This document shows, in pieces, positions 61,101 through 64,000 of a DNA stretch of 64,000 nt. Position numbers and translations under genes: made by a program. How positions within the stretch are numbered: position 1 is the first letter of the stretch; each line of letters starts with the position of its first letter. The stretch is from Setophaga petechia (Eukaryota; Chordata; Aves; Passeriformes; Parulidae): the NCBI GenBank assembly GCA_024362935.1, contig JANCRA010000030.1:10797953-10861952 (forward strand), given 5' to 3'. The notes under the pieces were generated by a model. That model saw nothing but the letters and a program-made list of their open reading frames with translations. It ran no database searches and was not told where the DNA came from.

Positions 61101-63735
61101 GGTTGATTGATGTATTTCACATGCAACCCAGTTCAGTTCAGAGCGAAAAGTTTTGAAGAATTGAATTGCAGAGTCAACTCAATTTTTTTTTAATCAGAAG
61201 TCTAAGATCTGTACAGCAGAAGGCTGCACAGTATTCTTCTCTAAACAATCATTACTGATATTTTCATGAGATACCCAACAAAGAAGGCTTGTATTCACAG
61301 CCAGCCATCAAGCTTTAGGTAGCTGAGCTGATCTACACCAGGAGACACTCTTTATCTCCATTCCTTGCTTCTAAAATTAACTTTGGTAGCACTTGGACTT
61401 GCCTGTGAATAAATTTTTGAAATGTCAGAGATATGCAGAGTTTTTCCTAATTTTTTCCTTTTTCATTCAGCTCTCCTCATGGACTAGATACTGGGTCATG
61501 CTTTCAGGATCAACTCTTCTGTACTTCGGAGCAAAAGCTTTAAGAGGCACTGAAAGGAAACATGTAAGCTTTAAATTTATTCTAAAACCAAAAATTGAAT
61601 ATTCATAAGTAGATCTGGAAGGGCATCCAAAGTGTACTTTCTGTTCCAGGCTAAGCCATATTTCTGCACAACTTTTACAGTCAAAACTTAATCTCTGCTA
61701 TAGTCTCGTCTCTGACCGATTTGTCTGTCTTTTCCAGTATAAATCTACACCTGGGAAAAAAGTCTCCATTGCAGGCTGGATGGTGGCACTGCCTGATGAC
61801 CCAGAGCATCCTGATATTTTCCAGCTAAATAACCCTGACAAAGGTAGATATTGCAAGATGGACAATGTCTGCATTACATTTCTGTGACAGGAAGTAGATT
61901 AATATCTATTAATGAGCTTGTAGATTACAGAACTTGCAGTGGCACTCATAAAAGACTGAAGAGGGAGATCTTCAATACAGAATTTTCCAGGGAAGGTACA
62001 AATTAAATGGAATGTATTTCTACAATATGCTGTGGTGCTCCTGTGCTGCCTGCAGAGATTAATTTCTTTTGACAGTTACTGTAAATTTCACAGAAATTCC
62101 TCAGCTAATAGGAGATTGCAGCCTGTCCGTGTATCTCCATACATTGATCTGCAAGTCTCTGAATAGCTTCCTTAAAATCAACCAATATCAAATCTTGACT
62201 TACACTGAGGCAAATTAAAATATCAAACCATTTACCAAAATAAGTCTGCTAAGTAATTATTACTTTTTAATAATTTATTTTGCAGTACCATAACTCATTT
62301 CCCTCGATTAAACTTCAAAAGATAAGAAAACTCCTGGAGTTATTTTGCACTTTGAGTGGCTGCTTACAGGTTCTTGAGGCTTTCTTCAGTTTCCATGTTT
62401 TCAGCTTTGGTGCTGGATATGGAGTCCCATCTACTCTATGAAGTGCATCATCTGGGAGTTAACTAAAATGCACAAAATATTTGATTGCAGGAAACAATTT
62501 GCAGTAGGACATTGAAGAAAACTAAGTTTACAGAAGCCTTGATGAGAAGAAAGCCAGGATTAAATTAGATCTGACCTGCGACGTATGAATGATGCACAGT
62601 CCCCAGTTGTGGTATAACCAGCAACATTTATTAAAAGTGTATACAGCTTTATAATATTTTCAGTATCAGATTAGAATATCACGTGCCTGGATAGCCAATG
62701 CAGTAACTGTTCACGTGTCTGTTAACCAATAATATAAGGAATTGCATTCCTAGTATTCACGTCAGCCTTTTTCCTTTAAATCAAGTGCTTGTATAACAAT
62801 TTTTTCTGACAACTACTGAGGTTCTGCTCCCTGTTACATTTTAGAAACTTTGTTACATCTCTCCTGCCTTGACTGAATAGTTCTTGTCCTTCTTAACCAA
62901 GCGGGCTTTGTTCTCTTATTACTAAGCGTTCTTTGTTCTCTTGCCGCACACCGACCTCCATGGTCTTTTCTGTGGCTGTAATTCAGCCTTTCTCCCTGTG
63001 AGGCCACATACGTTCTCATACTTGCTTCACCCAAGAATTGCTGGGTAACATGGCTCACATGGGCTCTGTTATATTAGCAGCATCATGTTTGAGCATTTGA
63101 GGTGCAAATTAATTTAAGAATTTAATTCAGGACTTTGGCTTCTGCACAGAAATCACATTCCTTTGAAACTATGTGTCTGTCTGTAAATTCTGAGTCTTTC
63201 ATTTTCTTATTTTTGTAGGCAATGTTTACAAATTTCAGACTGGTTCAAGGTTTCATGCAATATTATGGCATAAACATCTGGATGACGCGTGCAAAAGCAA
63301 CAAGCCTCAGGTAAGGTATTTCTACCCACTTTTTCCTATTTTCCAGAAAATCCTTACTAGAAAAGCTCTTTCAATCTGTGTGCACACACATTCCTGTGGG
63401 GACAGACATGATTCCTCATTCTGTACGCTAATCCATTTTTTTCAGTGGGAGAAGGAAAGAGAATTCCCATCAAATTAGAGAATTCCCATCAAATCAGGTT
63501 TTGTGTGCAGGTCTAGCTATTGGTTTGGTTACCTTAGAAGCATATAACCTCTACTCTCAGTTGCTTCCAGCAAGATAACCTCATCTCTTCTTTAGAAGGG
63601 ACTGTCTCATGAGAAATGAAAGCAACCTTACTAGGATGGACTCAGTGACCTTAGAGATCTTTCCCAAATGTAATGATTCTATAAGTAATTTACAATCTCT
63701 TCTAGGTACCTGCTAATCTAATGTCATTCGAATAA
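2075..63735 (+). CDS. RALGPS1: RALGPS1, Ral guanine nucleotide exchange factor with PH domain (5' truncated by window)
   Basis: This entry spans 16 coding exons: 2075-2158, 2651-2740, 4249-4341, 6185-6311, 35662-35799, 37483-37576, 45524-45591, 57006-57132, 57688-57839, 59019-59070, 59326-59406, 60313-60418, 61471-61563, 61738-61843, 63219-63310 and 63706-63735. All are bounded by GT-AG, their phases join without a break, and together they give about 510 residues ending in a stop. The family catalyses GDP release from RalA/RalB through a CDC25-like RasGEF domain. It has no Ras-association domain and is placed at membranes by a C-terminal PH domain; a central PxxP motif binds SH3 adaptors such as GRB2. 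Here the first six exons carry RasGEF sequence, exon 8 the PxxP motif and exons 12-15 the PH domain. RALGPS2 was considered, but the linker and C terminus (VPANLMSFE) match RALGPS1. The exons for the first roughly 70 residues lie before the window. The large intron 4 contains ANGPTL2 on the other strand. Confidence 0.95.
2159..2650 (+). other. RALGPS1: RALGPS1 intron 1 (window numbering)
   Basis: 492 bases of AT-rich intron with a pyrimidine-rich middle (around 2395-2415). Nothing else is seen. Confidence 0.85.
2651..2740 (+). CDS. RALGPS1: RALGPS1 window exon 2 (RasGEF domain)
   Basis: 30 codons, [10 protein letters not shown] to SHFVKIAK, phase 0 to 0. This is the RasGEF helix pattern 'W V ... 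I L ... R A E ... F V K I A', typical of CDC25-type exchange factors. The acceptor is actttatag and the donor gtaagt, a strong match to consensus. Confidence 0.95.
2741..4248 (+). other. RALGPS1: RALGPS1 intron 2 (window numbering)
   Basis: 1508 bases. Several short open frames occur here, but none has splice sites or protein similarity that I recognise. Confidence 0.8.
4249..4341 (+). CDS. RALGPS1: RALGPS1 window exon 3 (RasGEF catalytic core)
   Basis: 31 codons, [10 protein letters not shown] to FRLTKTWA, phase 0 to 0. It holds the family signature '[24 protein letters not shown]', equivalent to the NFN/SLxAIxxGL block of Ras exchange factors that contacts the GTPase. The acceptor is tttttcag and the donor gtaagt. 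Confidence 0.96.
4342..6184 (+). other. RALGPS1: RALGPS1 intron 3 (window numbering)
   Basis: 1843 bases of AT-rich intron; no repeat family or coding signal recognised. Confidence 0.8.
6185..6311 (+). CDS. RALGPS1: RALGPS1 window exon 4 (RasGEF domain)
   Basis: 42 codons plus one base, [13 protein letters not shown] to MVPTIPYLG, ending in phase 1. The segment 'P xx P Y L G' leads into the catalytic hairpin, which is completed in the next exon more than 29 kb downstream. The acceptor is tctctgtag and the donor gtgagt. Confidence 0.95.
7610..7800 (-). mobile_element. Ancient LINE (CR1/L3-like) remnant
   Basis: The order of phrases (ttatgaataggtcaagcagc, gagtcctagtacagcttgct, gtgggaa...) resembles the old CR1/L3 reverse transcriptase region usually read as 'cattaataaaaatgtt...cagtcccagtactgatccctgtggga'. 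It is heavily diverged. Confidence 0.4.
8712..8748. repeat. Purine-rich GAAA/GAGA tract
   Basis: gagagagaaagaaagaaaga followed by agaaaaaac; simple polypurine sequence. Confidence 0.8.
10420..10425 (-). terminator. ANGPTL2: Candidate ANGPTL2 polyadenylation signal AATAAA
   Basis: AATAAA on the minus strand about 1.35 kb after the stop, followed by moderately GT-rich sequence (TGTTGAG, TCTTGTAG). ATTAAA-type alternatives exist nearer the stop, at about 11118 and 10933. Confidence 0.4.
11369..11388. repeat. (ATA)n short tandem repeat
   Basis: Six to seven ATA/TAA units inside the predicted ANGPTL2 3'UTR. Confidence 0.9.
11771..11970 (-). CDS. ANGPTL2: ANGPTL2 last coding exon and stop
   Basis: Reads [20 protein letters not shown] to RPNPNTFH and TGA. 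It holds the last fibrinogen-domain cysteines (427, 440) and the GGWWY signature. The acceptor is tcttttgcag. The 3'UTR continues to lower coordinates. Confidence 0.96.
11771..17112 (-). CDS. ANGPTL2: ANGPTL2, angiopoietin-like protein 2 (complete coding sequence)
   Basis: Four coding exons on the minus strand (17112-16305, 13176-12983, 12742-12472, 11970-11771) join in phase to 1473 bases, 490 residues plus stop. The human protein has 493. It is a secreted glycoprotein linked in mammals to angiogenesis, inflammation and tissue remodelling. Residues 1-20 form a signal peptide (hydrophobic [11 protein letters not shown]). A basic RYKR at 41-44 is a possible furin-type site. A coiled coil spans about 75-205, with sequons at N162 and N190. 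A Pro-rich linker spans about 205-269, and the fibrinogen-like domain 270-490 has Cys275, 304, 427 and 440. The start is the first of two adjacent ATGs; both sit just after a 5'UTR acceptor. ANGPTL1 was rejected because the coiled coil and the C terminus RPNPNTFH are those of ANGPTL2. The gene lies wholly within a RALGPS1 intron, antisense to it. Confidence 0.97.
12472..12742 (-). CDS. ANGPTL2: ANGPTL2 coding exon 3 (fibrinogen-like domain core)
   Basis: 90 codons plus one base, [16 protein letters not shown] to [11 protein letters not shown]. This is the conserved core 'G F G N x [10 protein letters not shown]' with the D-rich strand. It is noticeably more GC-rich than the flanking introns. 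The acceptor is tttacag and the donor gtagga. Confidence 0.96.
12983..13176 (-). CDS. ANGPTL2: ANGPTL2 coding exon 2 (start of fibrinogen-like domain)
   Basis: Reads [18 protein letters not shown] to RNWETYK, 65 codons with the split Gly, ending in phase 0. It opens the fibrinogen-like domain (Cys275, Cys304, [11 protein letters not shown]). On the minus strand the acceptor is gacacag and the donor gttagg. Confidence 0.95.
14184..14218. repeat. Perfect 12-bp inverted repeat (hairpin)
   Basis: The arms aatctcagtgtt (14184-14195) and aacactgagatt (14207-14218) are exact reverse complements around an 11-base loop. It lies in ANGPTL2 intron 2 (between coding exons 1 and 2). Confidence 0.9.
14886..15035 (-). 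mobile_element. CR1 LINE 3' fragment
   Basis: On + it reads agaatcacagaaag, then ggttggaagggatc, then actagaccaggttgctccaa and ccccatccagcctgg, the familiar reverse complement of the CR1 3'UTR. It lies in ANGPTL2 intron 2 and RALGPS1 intron 4. Confidence 0.88.
16305..17140 (-). CDS. ANGPTL2: ANGPTL2 first coding exon (5'UTR tail, signal peptide, coiled coil, linker)
   Basis: The coding part is 17112-16305: 269 codons plus one base. Bases 17140-17113 are predicted 5'UTR after an acceptor reading tttgcag on the minus strand. The exon carries the signal peptide, the Cys52/Cys68 region ([20 protein letters not shown]), a long heptad-rich coiled coil with [14 protein letters not shown], and the linker to PSTDKPSG-type sequence. 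The donor is gtaagt, a perfect match. The first ATG has A at -3. Confidence 0.95.
18460..18900 (+). mobile_element. CR1 LINE 3' fragment, diverged
   Basis: Begins with a ggagtgagtccagc type segment. It continues through ggtggtagaatctcc (the CR1 'gtggaatctcc' block) and ends at aaggtcccatccaatctaaa and ttatgattctag, the CR1 3' terminus. It is in + orientation and diverged. Confidence 0.65.
19676..19790 (-). mobile_element. CR1 LINE 3' fragment, diverged
   Basis: Contains gatcatctagtcccactgcc and ggaagcctattctagggtttgacca, decayed versions of CR1 3'UTR blocks in reverse orientation. Confidence 0.6.
20342..20371. repeat. Perfect 10-bp inverted repeat (hairpin)
   Basis: The arms gttaatatga (20342-20351) and tcatattaac (20362-20371) are exact reverse complements around a 10-base spacer. 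Catatctga also occurs twice as a direct repeat across the same site. Confidence 0.9.
25403..25428. repeat. 8-bp inverted repeat around A10
   Basis: tacgattt, ten A, then aaatcgta: a small perfect inverted repeat about 200 bases left of the CpG island. Confidence 0.85.
25540..25560. repeat. T21 homopolymer
   Basis: Twenty-one T in a row, bounding the CpG island about 60 bases to its left. Confidence 0.97.
25675..25710. repeat. GC-box tandem array
   Basis: A 14-base unit GCCCGCCCGGC(A/T)GT occurs twice (25675-25688, 25689-25702), followed by a third GCCCGCCC. Each unit holds an Sp1-type CCCGCCC. The array ends 4 bases before the candidate ANGPTL2 exon 1 donor. Confidence 0.8.
25715..25900 (-). 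other. ANGPTL2: Candidate ANGPTL2 noncoding exon 1
   Basis: On the minus strand the sequence GGCCGCG is followed by gtaagg at 25714, a good splice donor at the ANGPTL2-facing edge of the CpG island. Splicing from here to the acceptor at 17141 would remove an 8.6-kb intron. The 5' end is not defined by the sequence; 25900 is a placeholder. RNA support is needed. Confidence 0.35.
29988..30415 (-). mobile_element. CR1 LINE fragment, diverged
   Basis: Starts with catagaacagtagagttgtgg and attatctgatctaccttct, runs through tctgggaaacc and ends in ctaagctgaacaaacccagt and ttgacagttgtcca, a ladder of CR1 landmarks in the expected minus-strand order. Confidence 0.7.
34187..34212. repeat. (TTTTG)n repeat
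   Basis: Runs of TTTT separated by single G, about five units. Confidence 0.9.
34430..34550. repeat. AT-rich low-complexity tract
   Basis: Almost pure A/T with repeated TATATAAA, ATATATAA and TTATTATTA units, mostly self-complementary. Confidence 0.9.
35554..35567. repeat. G14 homopolymer
   Basis: Fourteen G in a row (C on the minus strand), about 95 bases before RALGPS1 window exon 5. Confidence 0.97.
35662..35799 (+). CDS. RALGPS1: RALGPS1 window exon 5 (RasGEF domain)
   Basis: Reads [12 protein letters not shown] through [11 protein letters not shown] to LQVSCNYD, phase 1 to 1. The run 'P Y L G (I/V) Y L x D L', joined across the intron, is a hallmark of RasGEF domains. The acceptor is gtttcag. 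The donor is gttggt, which is weak. I chose it because it alone keeps the frame into the next exon; a better-looking gtaaat lies 4 bases further on and would shift the frame. Confidence 0.94.
35800..37482 (+). other. RALGPS1: RALGPS1 intron 5 (window numbering)
   Basis: 1683 bases; AT-rich, with a (TTTG)n run just before the acceptor. No repeat family recognised. Confidence 0.85.
37450..37470. repeat. (TTTG)n upstream of RALGPS1 exon 6 acceptor
   Basis: Four to five TTTG units ending 12 bases before the splice acceptor, so the repeat supplies part of the pyrimidine-rich splice region. Confidence 0.85.
37483..37576 (+). CDS. RALGPS1: RALGPS1 window exon 6 (end of RasGEF domain)
   Basis: Reads [18 protein letters not shown] to FVEDDNYK, phase 1 to 2. 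This is the C-terminal helical part of the RasGEF domain ('[22 protein letters not shown]'). The acceptor catcccacag is preceded by a short (TTTG)n run; the donor is gtaagt. Confidence 0.95.
38645..38715 (+). mobile_element. Short CR1 LINE fragment
   Basis: Contains gctggtgagagcttacatgg and cattgtgtgcagttctggcc, corresponding to the 'tgtgtgcagttctgggcc' block of CR1 in + orientation. Confidence 0.55.
39553..39622. repeat. TAAT/AATTAAT-rich repeat
   Basis: Irregular repeats of aattaat, actaatta and attaattt, nearly pure A/T. Confidence 0.8.
40943..42010 (-). mobile_element. CR1 LINE, 5'-truncated, with reverse transcriptase remnant
   Basis: The left edge (agaatcatagaa on +) is the reverse complement of the CR1 3' end, so the element is on the minus strand and its 3' end is at 40943. 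About 1.1 kb remains. Translated on the minus strand near 41990-41700 it shows CR1 reverse transcriptase pieces such as [24 protein letters not shown](P)HGSVL-TVLFNI and [11 protein letters not shown]. The catalytic FADD motif expected after ECTL is missing, and stops interrupt the rest. The far edge is uncertain (42010-42090). Confidence 0.9.
45524..45591 (+). CDS. RALGPS1: RALGPS1 window exon 7 (start of linker)
   Basis: Completes Lys and reads [23 protein letters not shown], phase 2 to 1. This peptide is diagnostic for RALGPS1 against RALGPS2, which has a different sequence after RIEPG. The acceptor is tttttccag and the donor gtataa. Confidence 0.94.
49137..49172. repeat. (GA)18 microsatellite
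   Basis: An uninterrupted run of 18 GA dinucleotides in RALGPS1 intron 7. Length variation between individuals is likely. Confidence 0.98.
49796..49853. repeat. Polypyrimidine tract
   Basis: Long T-rich tract with scattered C and a single G at the centre (ttttcctttttgttttttcc region). Confidence 0.85.
51309..51338. repeat. GT-rich short repeat
   Basis: Alternating gtgtgtgtgagtgtgagtgtgtg; an imperfect (GT)n run with GA interruptions. Confidence 0.8.
53036..53212 (-). mobile_element. CR1 LINE 3' fragment
   Basis: Reads cacagaatcacagcatagc, then ggtcatctagtccaagctcc, later agtgtgttccagtggtctg, the reverse complement of a CR1 3' end. Confidence 0.85.
55735..55910 (-). mobile_element. CR1 LINE fragment of a different subfamily
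   Basis: Reads ggatcattgagtccaacttcc, then tactctgacagtcttggtgcc and atgaccacttccctgggaa. This is the CR1 subtype with 'cttgaactctgacaggcttggtgctgtgaccacttccctgggg', in reverse orientation. Confidence 0.8.
57006..57132 (+). CDS. RALGPS1: RALGPS1 window exon 8 (PxxP SH3-binding linker)
   Basis: Reads [19 protein letters not shown] to [18 protein letters not shown], phase 1 to 2. The motif [10 protein letters not shown] is a class II type PxxP-x-basic SH3 ligand, and the family is known to bind SH3 adaptor proteins through this region. The first residues (SDMSAIMK) are the least conserved part. The acceptor is tcttttag and the donor gtgtgt. Confidence 0.93.
57133..57687 (+). other. RALGPS1: RALGPS1 intron 8 (window numbering)
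   Basis: 555 bases of ordinary intron between the PxxP exon and the GC-rich exon; nothing else seen. Confidence 0.85.
57688..57839 (+). CDS. RALGPS1: RALGPS1 window exon 9 (GC-rich linker exon)
   Basis: Completes Asn and reads [16 protein letters not shown], then [10 protein letters not shown], then a Pro/Ala/Gly/Arg-rich tail ending ANGLSAG; phase 2 to 1. The first half is strongly conserved in the family. The second half is variable and about 72% of the exon's bases are G or C (110 of 152), unlike the AT-rich introns on both sides. The acceptor is cacgttccag and the donor gtacgg. Confidence 0.93.
57840..59018 (+). other. RALGPS1: RALGPS1 intron 9 (window numbering)
   Basis: 1179 bases. 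The first 60 bases are still GC-rich; the rest is AT-rich, with no repeat that I can name. Confidence 0.85.
59019..59070 (+). CDS. RALGPS1: RALGPS1 window exon 10 (acidic/serine linker)
   Basis: Short exon reading [17 protein letters not shown], phase 1 to 2, between linker and PH domain. It is rich in Ser and Glu, so it resembles a phosphorylation-prone disordered segment (inference). The acceptor is tctttctag and the donor gtgagt. Confidence 0.92.
59326..59406 (+). CDS. RALGPS1: RALGPS1 window exon 11 (basic linker)
   Basis: Reads [17 protein letters not shown] to SPRSRSCVY, phase 2 to 2. '[14 protein letters not shown]' is conserved in RALGPS1. The acceptor is cacaaacag and the donor gtacag. 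Compared with my memory of the mammalian protein, one Ser at the left junction seems absent, which a one-codon acceptor shift would explain. Confidence 0.92.
59407..60312 (+). other. RALGPS1: RALGPS1 intron 11 (window numbering)
   Basis: 906 bases. It ends with two possible acceptors, cataCATAG-type at 60291 and ctctccag at 60312, in the same frame. Confidence 0.85.
60313..60418 (+). CDS. RALGPS1: RALGPS1 window exon 12 (start of PH domain)
   Basis: Completes Ser and reads [17 protein letters not shown], then [18 protein letters not shown], phase 2 to 0. '[14 protein letters not shown]' is the first strand of the PH domain with its basic phosphoinositide-binding residues. I chose the acceptor gtctctccag because it is pyrimidine-rich and restores the family sequence SCVYSPTG. 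An in-frame acceptor 21 bases upstream (exon start 60292) would add seven residues. The donor is gtaagt. Confidence 0.92.
60419..61470 (+). other. RALGPS1: RALGPS1 intron 12 (window numbering) with pseudo-exon
   Basis: 1052 bases; bases 60703-60959 are the duplicated PH exon/intron piece. The remainder shows no known repeat. Confidence 0.85.
60703..60959 (+). pseudogene. Duplicated partial PH exon (pseudo-exon) with intron sequence
   Basis: 257 bases aligning without gaps to 61783-62039, exactly 1080 bases downstream, with 16 mismatches by eye (about 94% identity). The copied part includes the last 61 bases of RALGPS1 window exon 14 and 196 bases of the following intron. In this copy the donor GT has become GC, the original acceptor and exon start are missing, and the codon changes seen are mostly amino-acid altering (for example Asp to Gly, Ile to Thr, Asn to Lys). 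It is therefore not a working exon as it stands, although its reading frame is still open. Confidence 0.9.
61471..61563 (+). CDS. RALGPS1: RALGPS1 window exon 13 (PH domain)
   Basis: 31 codons, [14 protein letters not shown] to LRGTERKH, phase 0 to 0. These are the central PH strands with the typical 'W x R Y W V x L x G x x L L Y F' pattern. The acceptor tttttcattcag is strong; the donor is gtaagc. Confidence 0.95.
61738..61843 (+). CDS. RALGPS1: RALGPS1 window exon 14 (PH domain)
   Basis: Reads [21 protein letters not shown], then [15 protein letters not shown]; phase 0 to 1. It covers PH strands 4-6. The acceptor is cttttccag and the donor gtagat. From base 61783 onward, the exon and its following intron are duplicated 1080 bases upstream (see repeat entries). 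Confidence 0.94.
61783..62039 (+). repeat. Parent copy of the 257-bp duplication
   Basis: The 3' part of RALGPS1 window exon 14 plus the start of its downstream intron. It matches 60703-60959 base for base at a 1080-base offset. The sequence outside both edges is unrelated, so the event copied only this piece. Confidence 0.9.
62680..62730 (-). promoter_or_regulatory. Duplicated ATTGG-CACGTG modules in the LTR
   Basis: On the minus strand ATTGG (NF-Y type) at 62730-62726 is followed 8 bases later by CACGTG (E-box) at 62717-62712. ATTGG at 62699-62695 is followed 9 bases later by CACGTG at 62685-62680. Both modules lie upstream of the TATAAA at 62653, as in an LTR enhancer. Confidence 0.5.
62896..62942. 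repeat. Two 22-bp direct repeats, 25-bp period, inside the LTR
   Basis: The units at 62896-62917 and 62921-62942 agree at 19 of 22 positions. Both contain CTTTGTTCTCTT, and so a TGTTCT hexamer, which is a steroid-receptor half-site. Confidence 0.7.
63219..63310 (+). CDS. RALGPS1: RALGPS1 window exon 15 (PH C-terminal helix)
   Basis: Reads [23 protein letters not shown] to CKSNKPQ, phase 1 to 0. It includes the PH C-terminal helix with its near-invariant Trp in 'H A I L W H K H L'. The acceptor is atttttgtag and the donor gtaagg. Confidence 0.95.
63458..63495. repeat. 19-bp tandem duplication
   Basis: Unit agagaattcccatcaaatt is followed directly by the same unit with one change (last base c). 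Confidence 0.95.
63635..63690 (+). mobile_element. Short CR1 LINE 3' terminus
   Basis: Reads ggactcagtgaccttagaga, then cttt-ccaaatgtaatgatt and ctata, a degraded CR1 3' end ('ggactagatgacctt...tgattctatga'). It lies directly upstream of the last RALGPS1 exon. Confidence 0.6.
63706..63735 (+). CDS. RALGPS1: RALGPS1 last coding exon and stop
   Basis: Nine codons, VPANLMSFE, followed by TAA. They match the family C terminus exactly as I know it. The acceptor is ctcttctag. The 3'UTR follows directly. Confidence 0.93.
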   Translation, partial: VPANLMSFE

Positions 63736-64000
63736 TTTCCTCTCCTACCTGGTGTGACTTCAAGTGCCAAACTGAAGAAACAGGTTATTGTTCTCTAAGG
63801 ATGAAGAGGAGAATGGTTTTCCTGACTTGAGCCAGCCACAGATATTTCAGCACTTTCCTATGTAACTTGAAAGTGATTCTGACACAGCTTTTAAAAGCAG
63901 AAAGTGAATGTTATCCCTAGGACCAGATAAAGTCTCATGCACTGAGTGAAAGCAGACAAGTTAGACGGACAGAAGATTAATCCTCACTCCTGCAGGATTC
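63736..64000 (+). other. RALGPS1: RALGPS1 3'UTR (start only)
   Basis: The sequence follows the RALGPS1 stop codon and runs to the window edge. I see no AATAAA or ATTAAA in it, so the polyadenylation site should lie beyond base 64000. No other feature is visible. Confidence 0.7.

Larger units (their letters stand above)
62577..63059 (-). mobile_element. Putative solo LTR of an endogenous retrovirus, antisense to RALGPS1
   Basis: Read on the minus strand the block has LTR architecture. There is an upstream U3-like part with repeated motifs, then TATAAA at 62653-62648, AATAAA at 62632-62627, and about 50 bases of U5-like sequence ending in CA. Two CACGTG and two ATTGG boxes lie upstream of the TATA box. 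No internal retroviral genes are present, so it would be a solo LTR left by recombination. Edges are approximate: the candidate flanking 5-mers TGACC and TGGGC do not match, so a target-site duplication is not proven. Confidence 0.6.
61844..63218 (+). other. RALGPS1: RALGPS1 intron 14 (window numbering) with LTR
   Basis: 1375 bases. It starts with the parental part of the duplication (to 62039) and contains the antisense LTR (62577-63059); 62040-62576 shows nothing recognisable. Confidence 0.85.
63311..63705 (+). other. RALGPS1: RALGPS1 intron 15 (window numbering)
   Basis: 395 bases holding the 19-bp tandem duplication and a short CR1 3' terminus. Confidence 0.85.

Noticed and set aside
2075..63735. 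Assignment of the host gene to RALGPS2 and the nested gene to ANGPTL1
   Set aside because: This was my first reading from the nested layout. The linker ([33 protein letters not shown]), the C terminus VPANLMSFE and the ANGPTL2-type coiled coil and C terminus fit RALGPS1/ANGPTL2 instead.
1..64000. CRISPR arrays, tRNA/rRNA genes, bacterial operons or a new defence-type system
   Set aside because: I looked for regularly spaced repeats, cloverleaf-like tracts and clustered compact genes and found none. The window is an ordinary avian two-gene locus.

Overview
The window is nuclear DNA of a bird. The evidence is interrupted vertebrate genes with GT-AG introns, several decayed CR1 LINE pieces (the dominant avian retroposon, with the typical 3' end resembling ATTCTATGATTCT), and an LTR of endogenous-retrovirus type. 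There are no bacterial-style genes, operons, CRISPR arrays or RNA operons. Species and chromosome cannot be read from the sequence.

Two protein genes account for all convincing coding sequence. RALGPS1 runs on the + strand across the whole window. Sixteen coding exons are visible (2075-63735, 1533 coding bases including the stop, about 510 residues). They cover most of the RasGEF (CDC25-like) domain, the PxxP linker, the PH domain and the true C terminus. The exons for the N terminus lie before base 1, and the 3'UTR runs off the end. The residues match RALGPS1 rather than its paralogue RALGPS2, for example in the stretch around [14 protein letters not shown] and at the C terminus VPANLMSFE.

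Inside the 29-kb RALGPS1 intron (6312-35661), on the opposite strand, sits ANGPTL2: four coding exons (17112 down to 11771) that encode a complete 490-residue secreted glycoprotein. It has a signal peptide, a coiled coil and a C-terminal fibrinogen-like domain. A CpG island at about 25.6-26.5 kb in the same intron lies upstream of ANGPTL2 and is its best promoter candidate, with a possible noncoding first exon.

Layout: 1-6.3 kb RasGEF exons; 6.3-35.7 kb giant intron with the ANGPTL2 3'UTR, exons and CpG island; 35.7-45.6 kb last RasGEF exons; 45.6-57 kb long intron with a (GA)18 microsatellite; 57-59.4 kb linker exons, one of them extremely GC-rich; 60.3-63.7 kb PH-domain exons, which also contain a 257-bp duplicated piece of a PH exon and an antisense LTR; then the 3'UTR.

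The two genes are not known to share a pathway. RALGPS1 activates Ral GTPases in the cytosol and at membranes. ANGPTL2 is an extracellular signalling protein. Their nesting is an old synteny, mirrored by RALGPS2/ANGPTL1. I found no new biological system. The observations most worth checking are the duplicated PH pseudo-exon, the intronic CpG island, the modular LTR and a few splice-site oddities.
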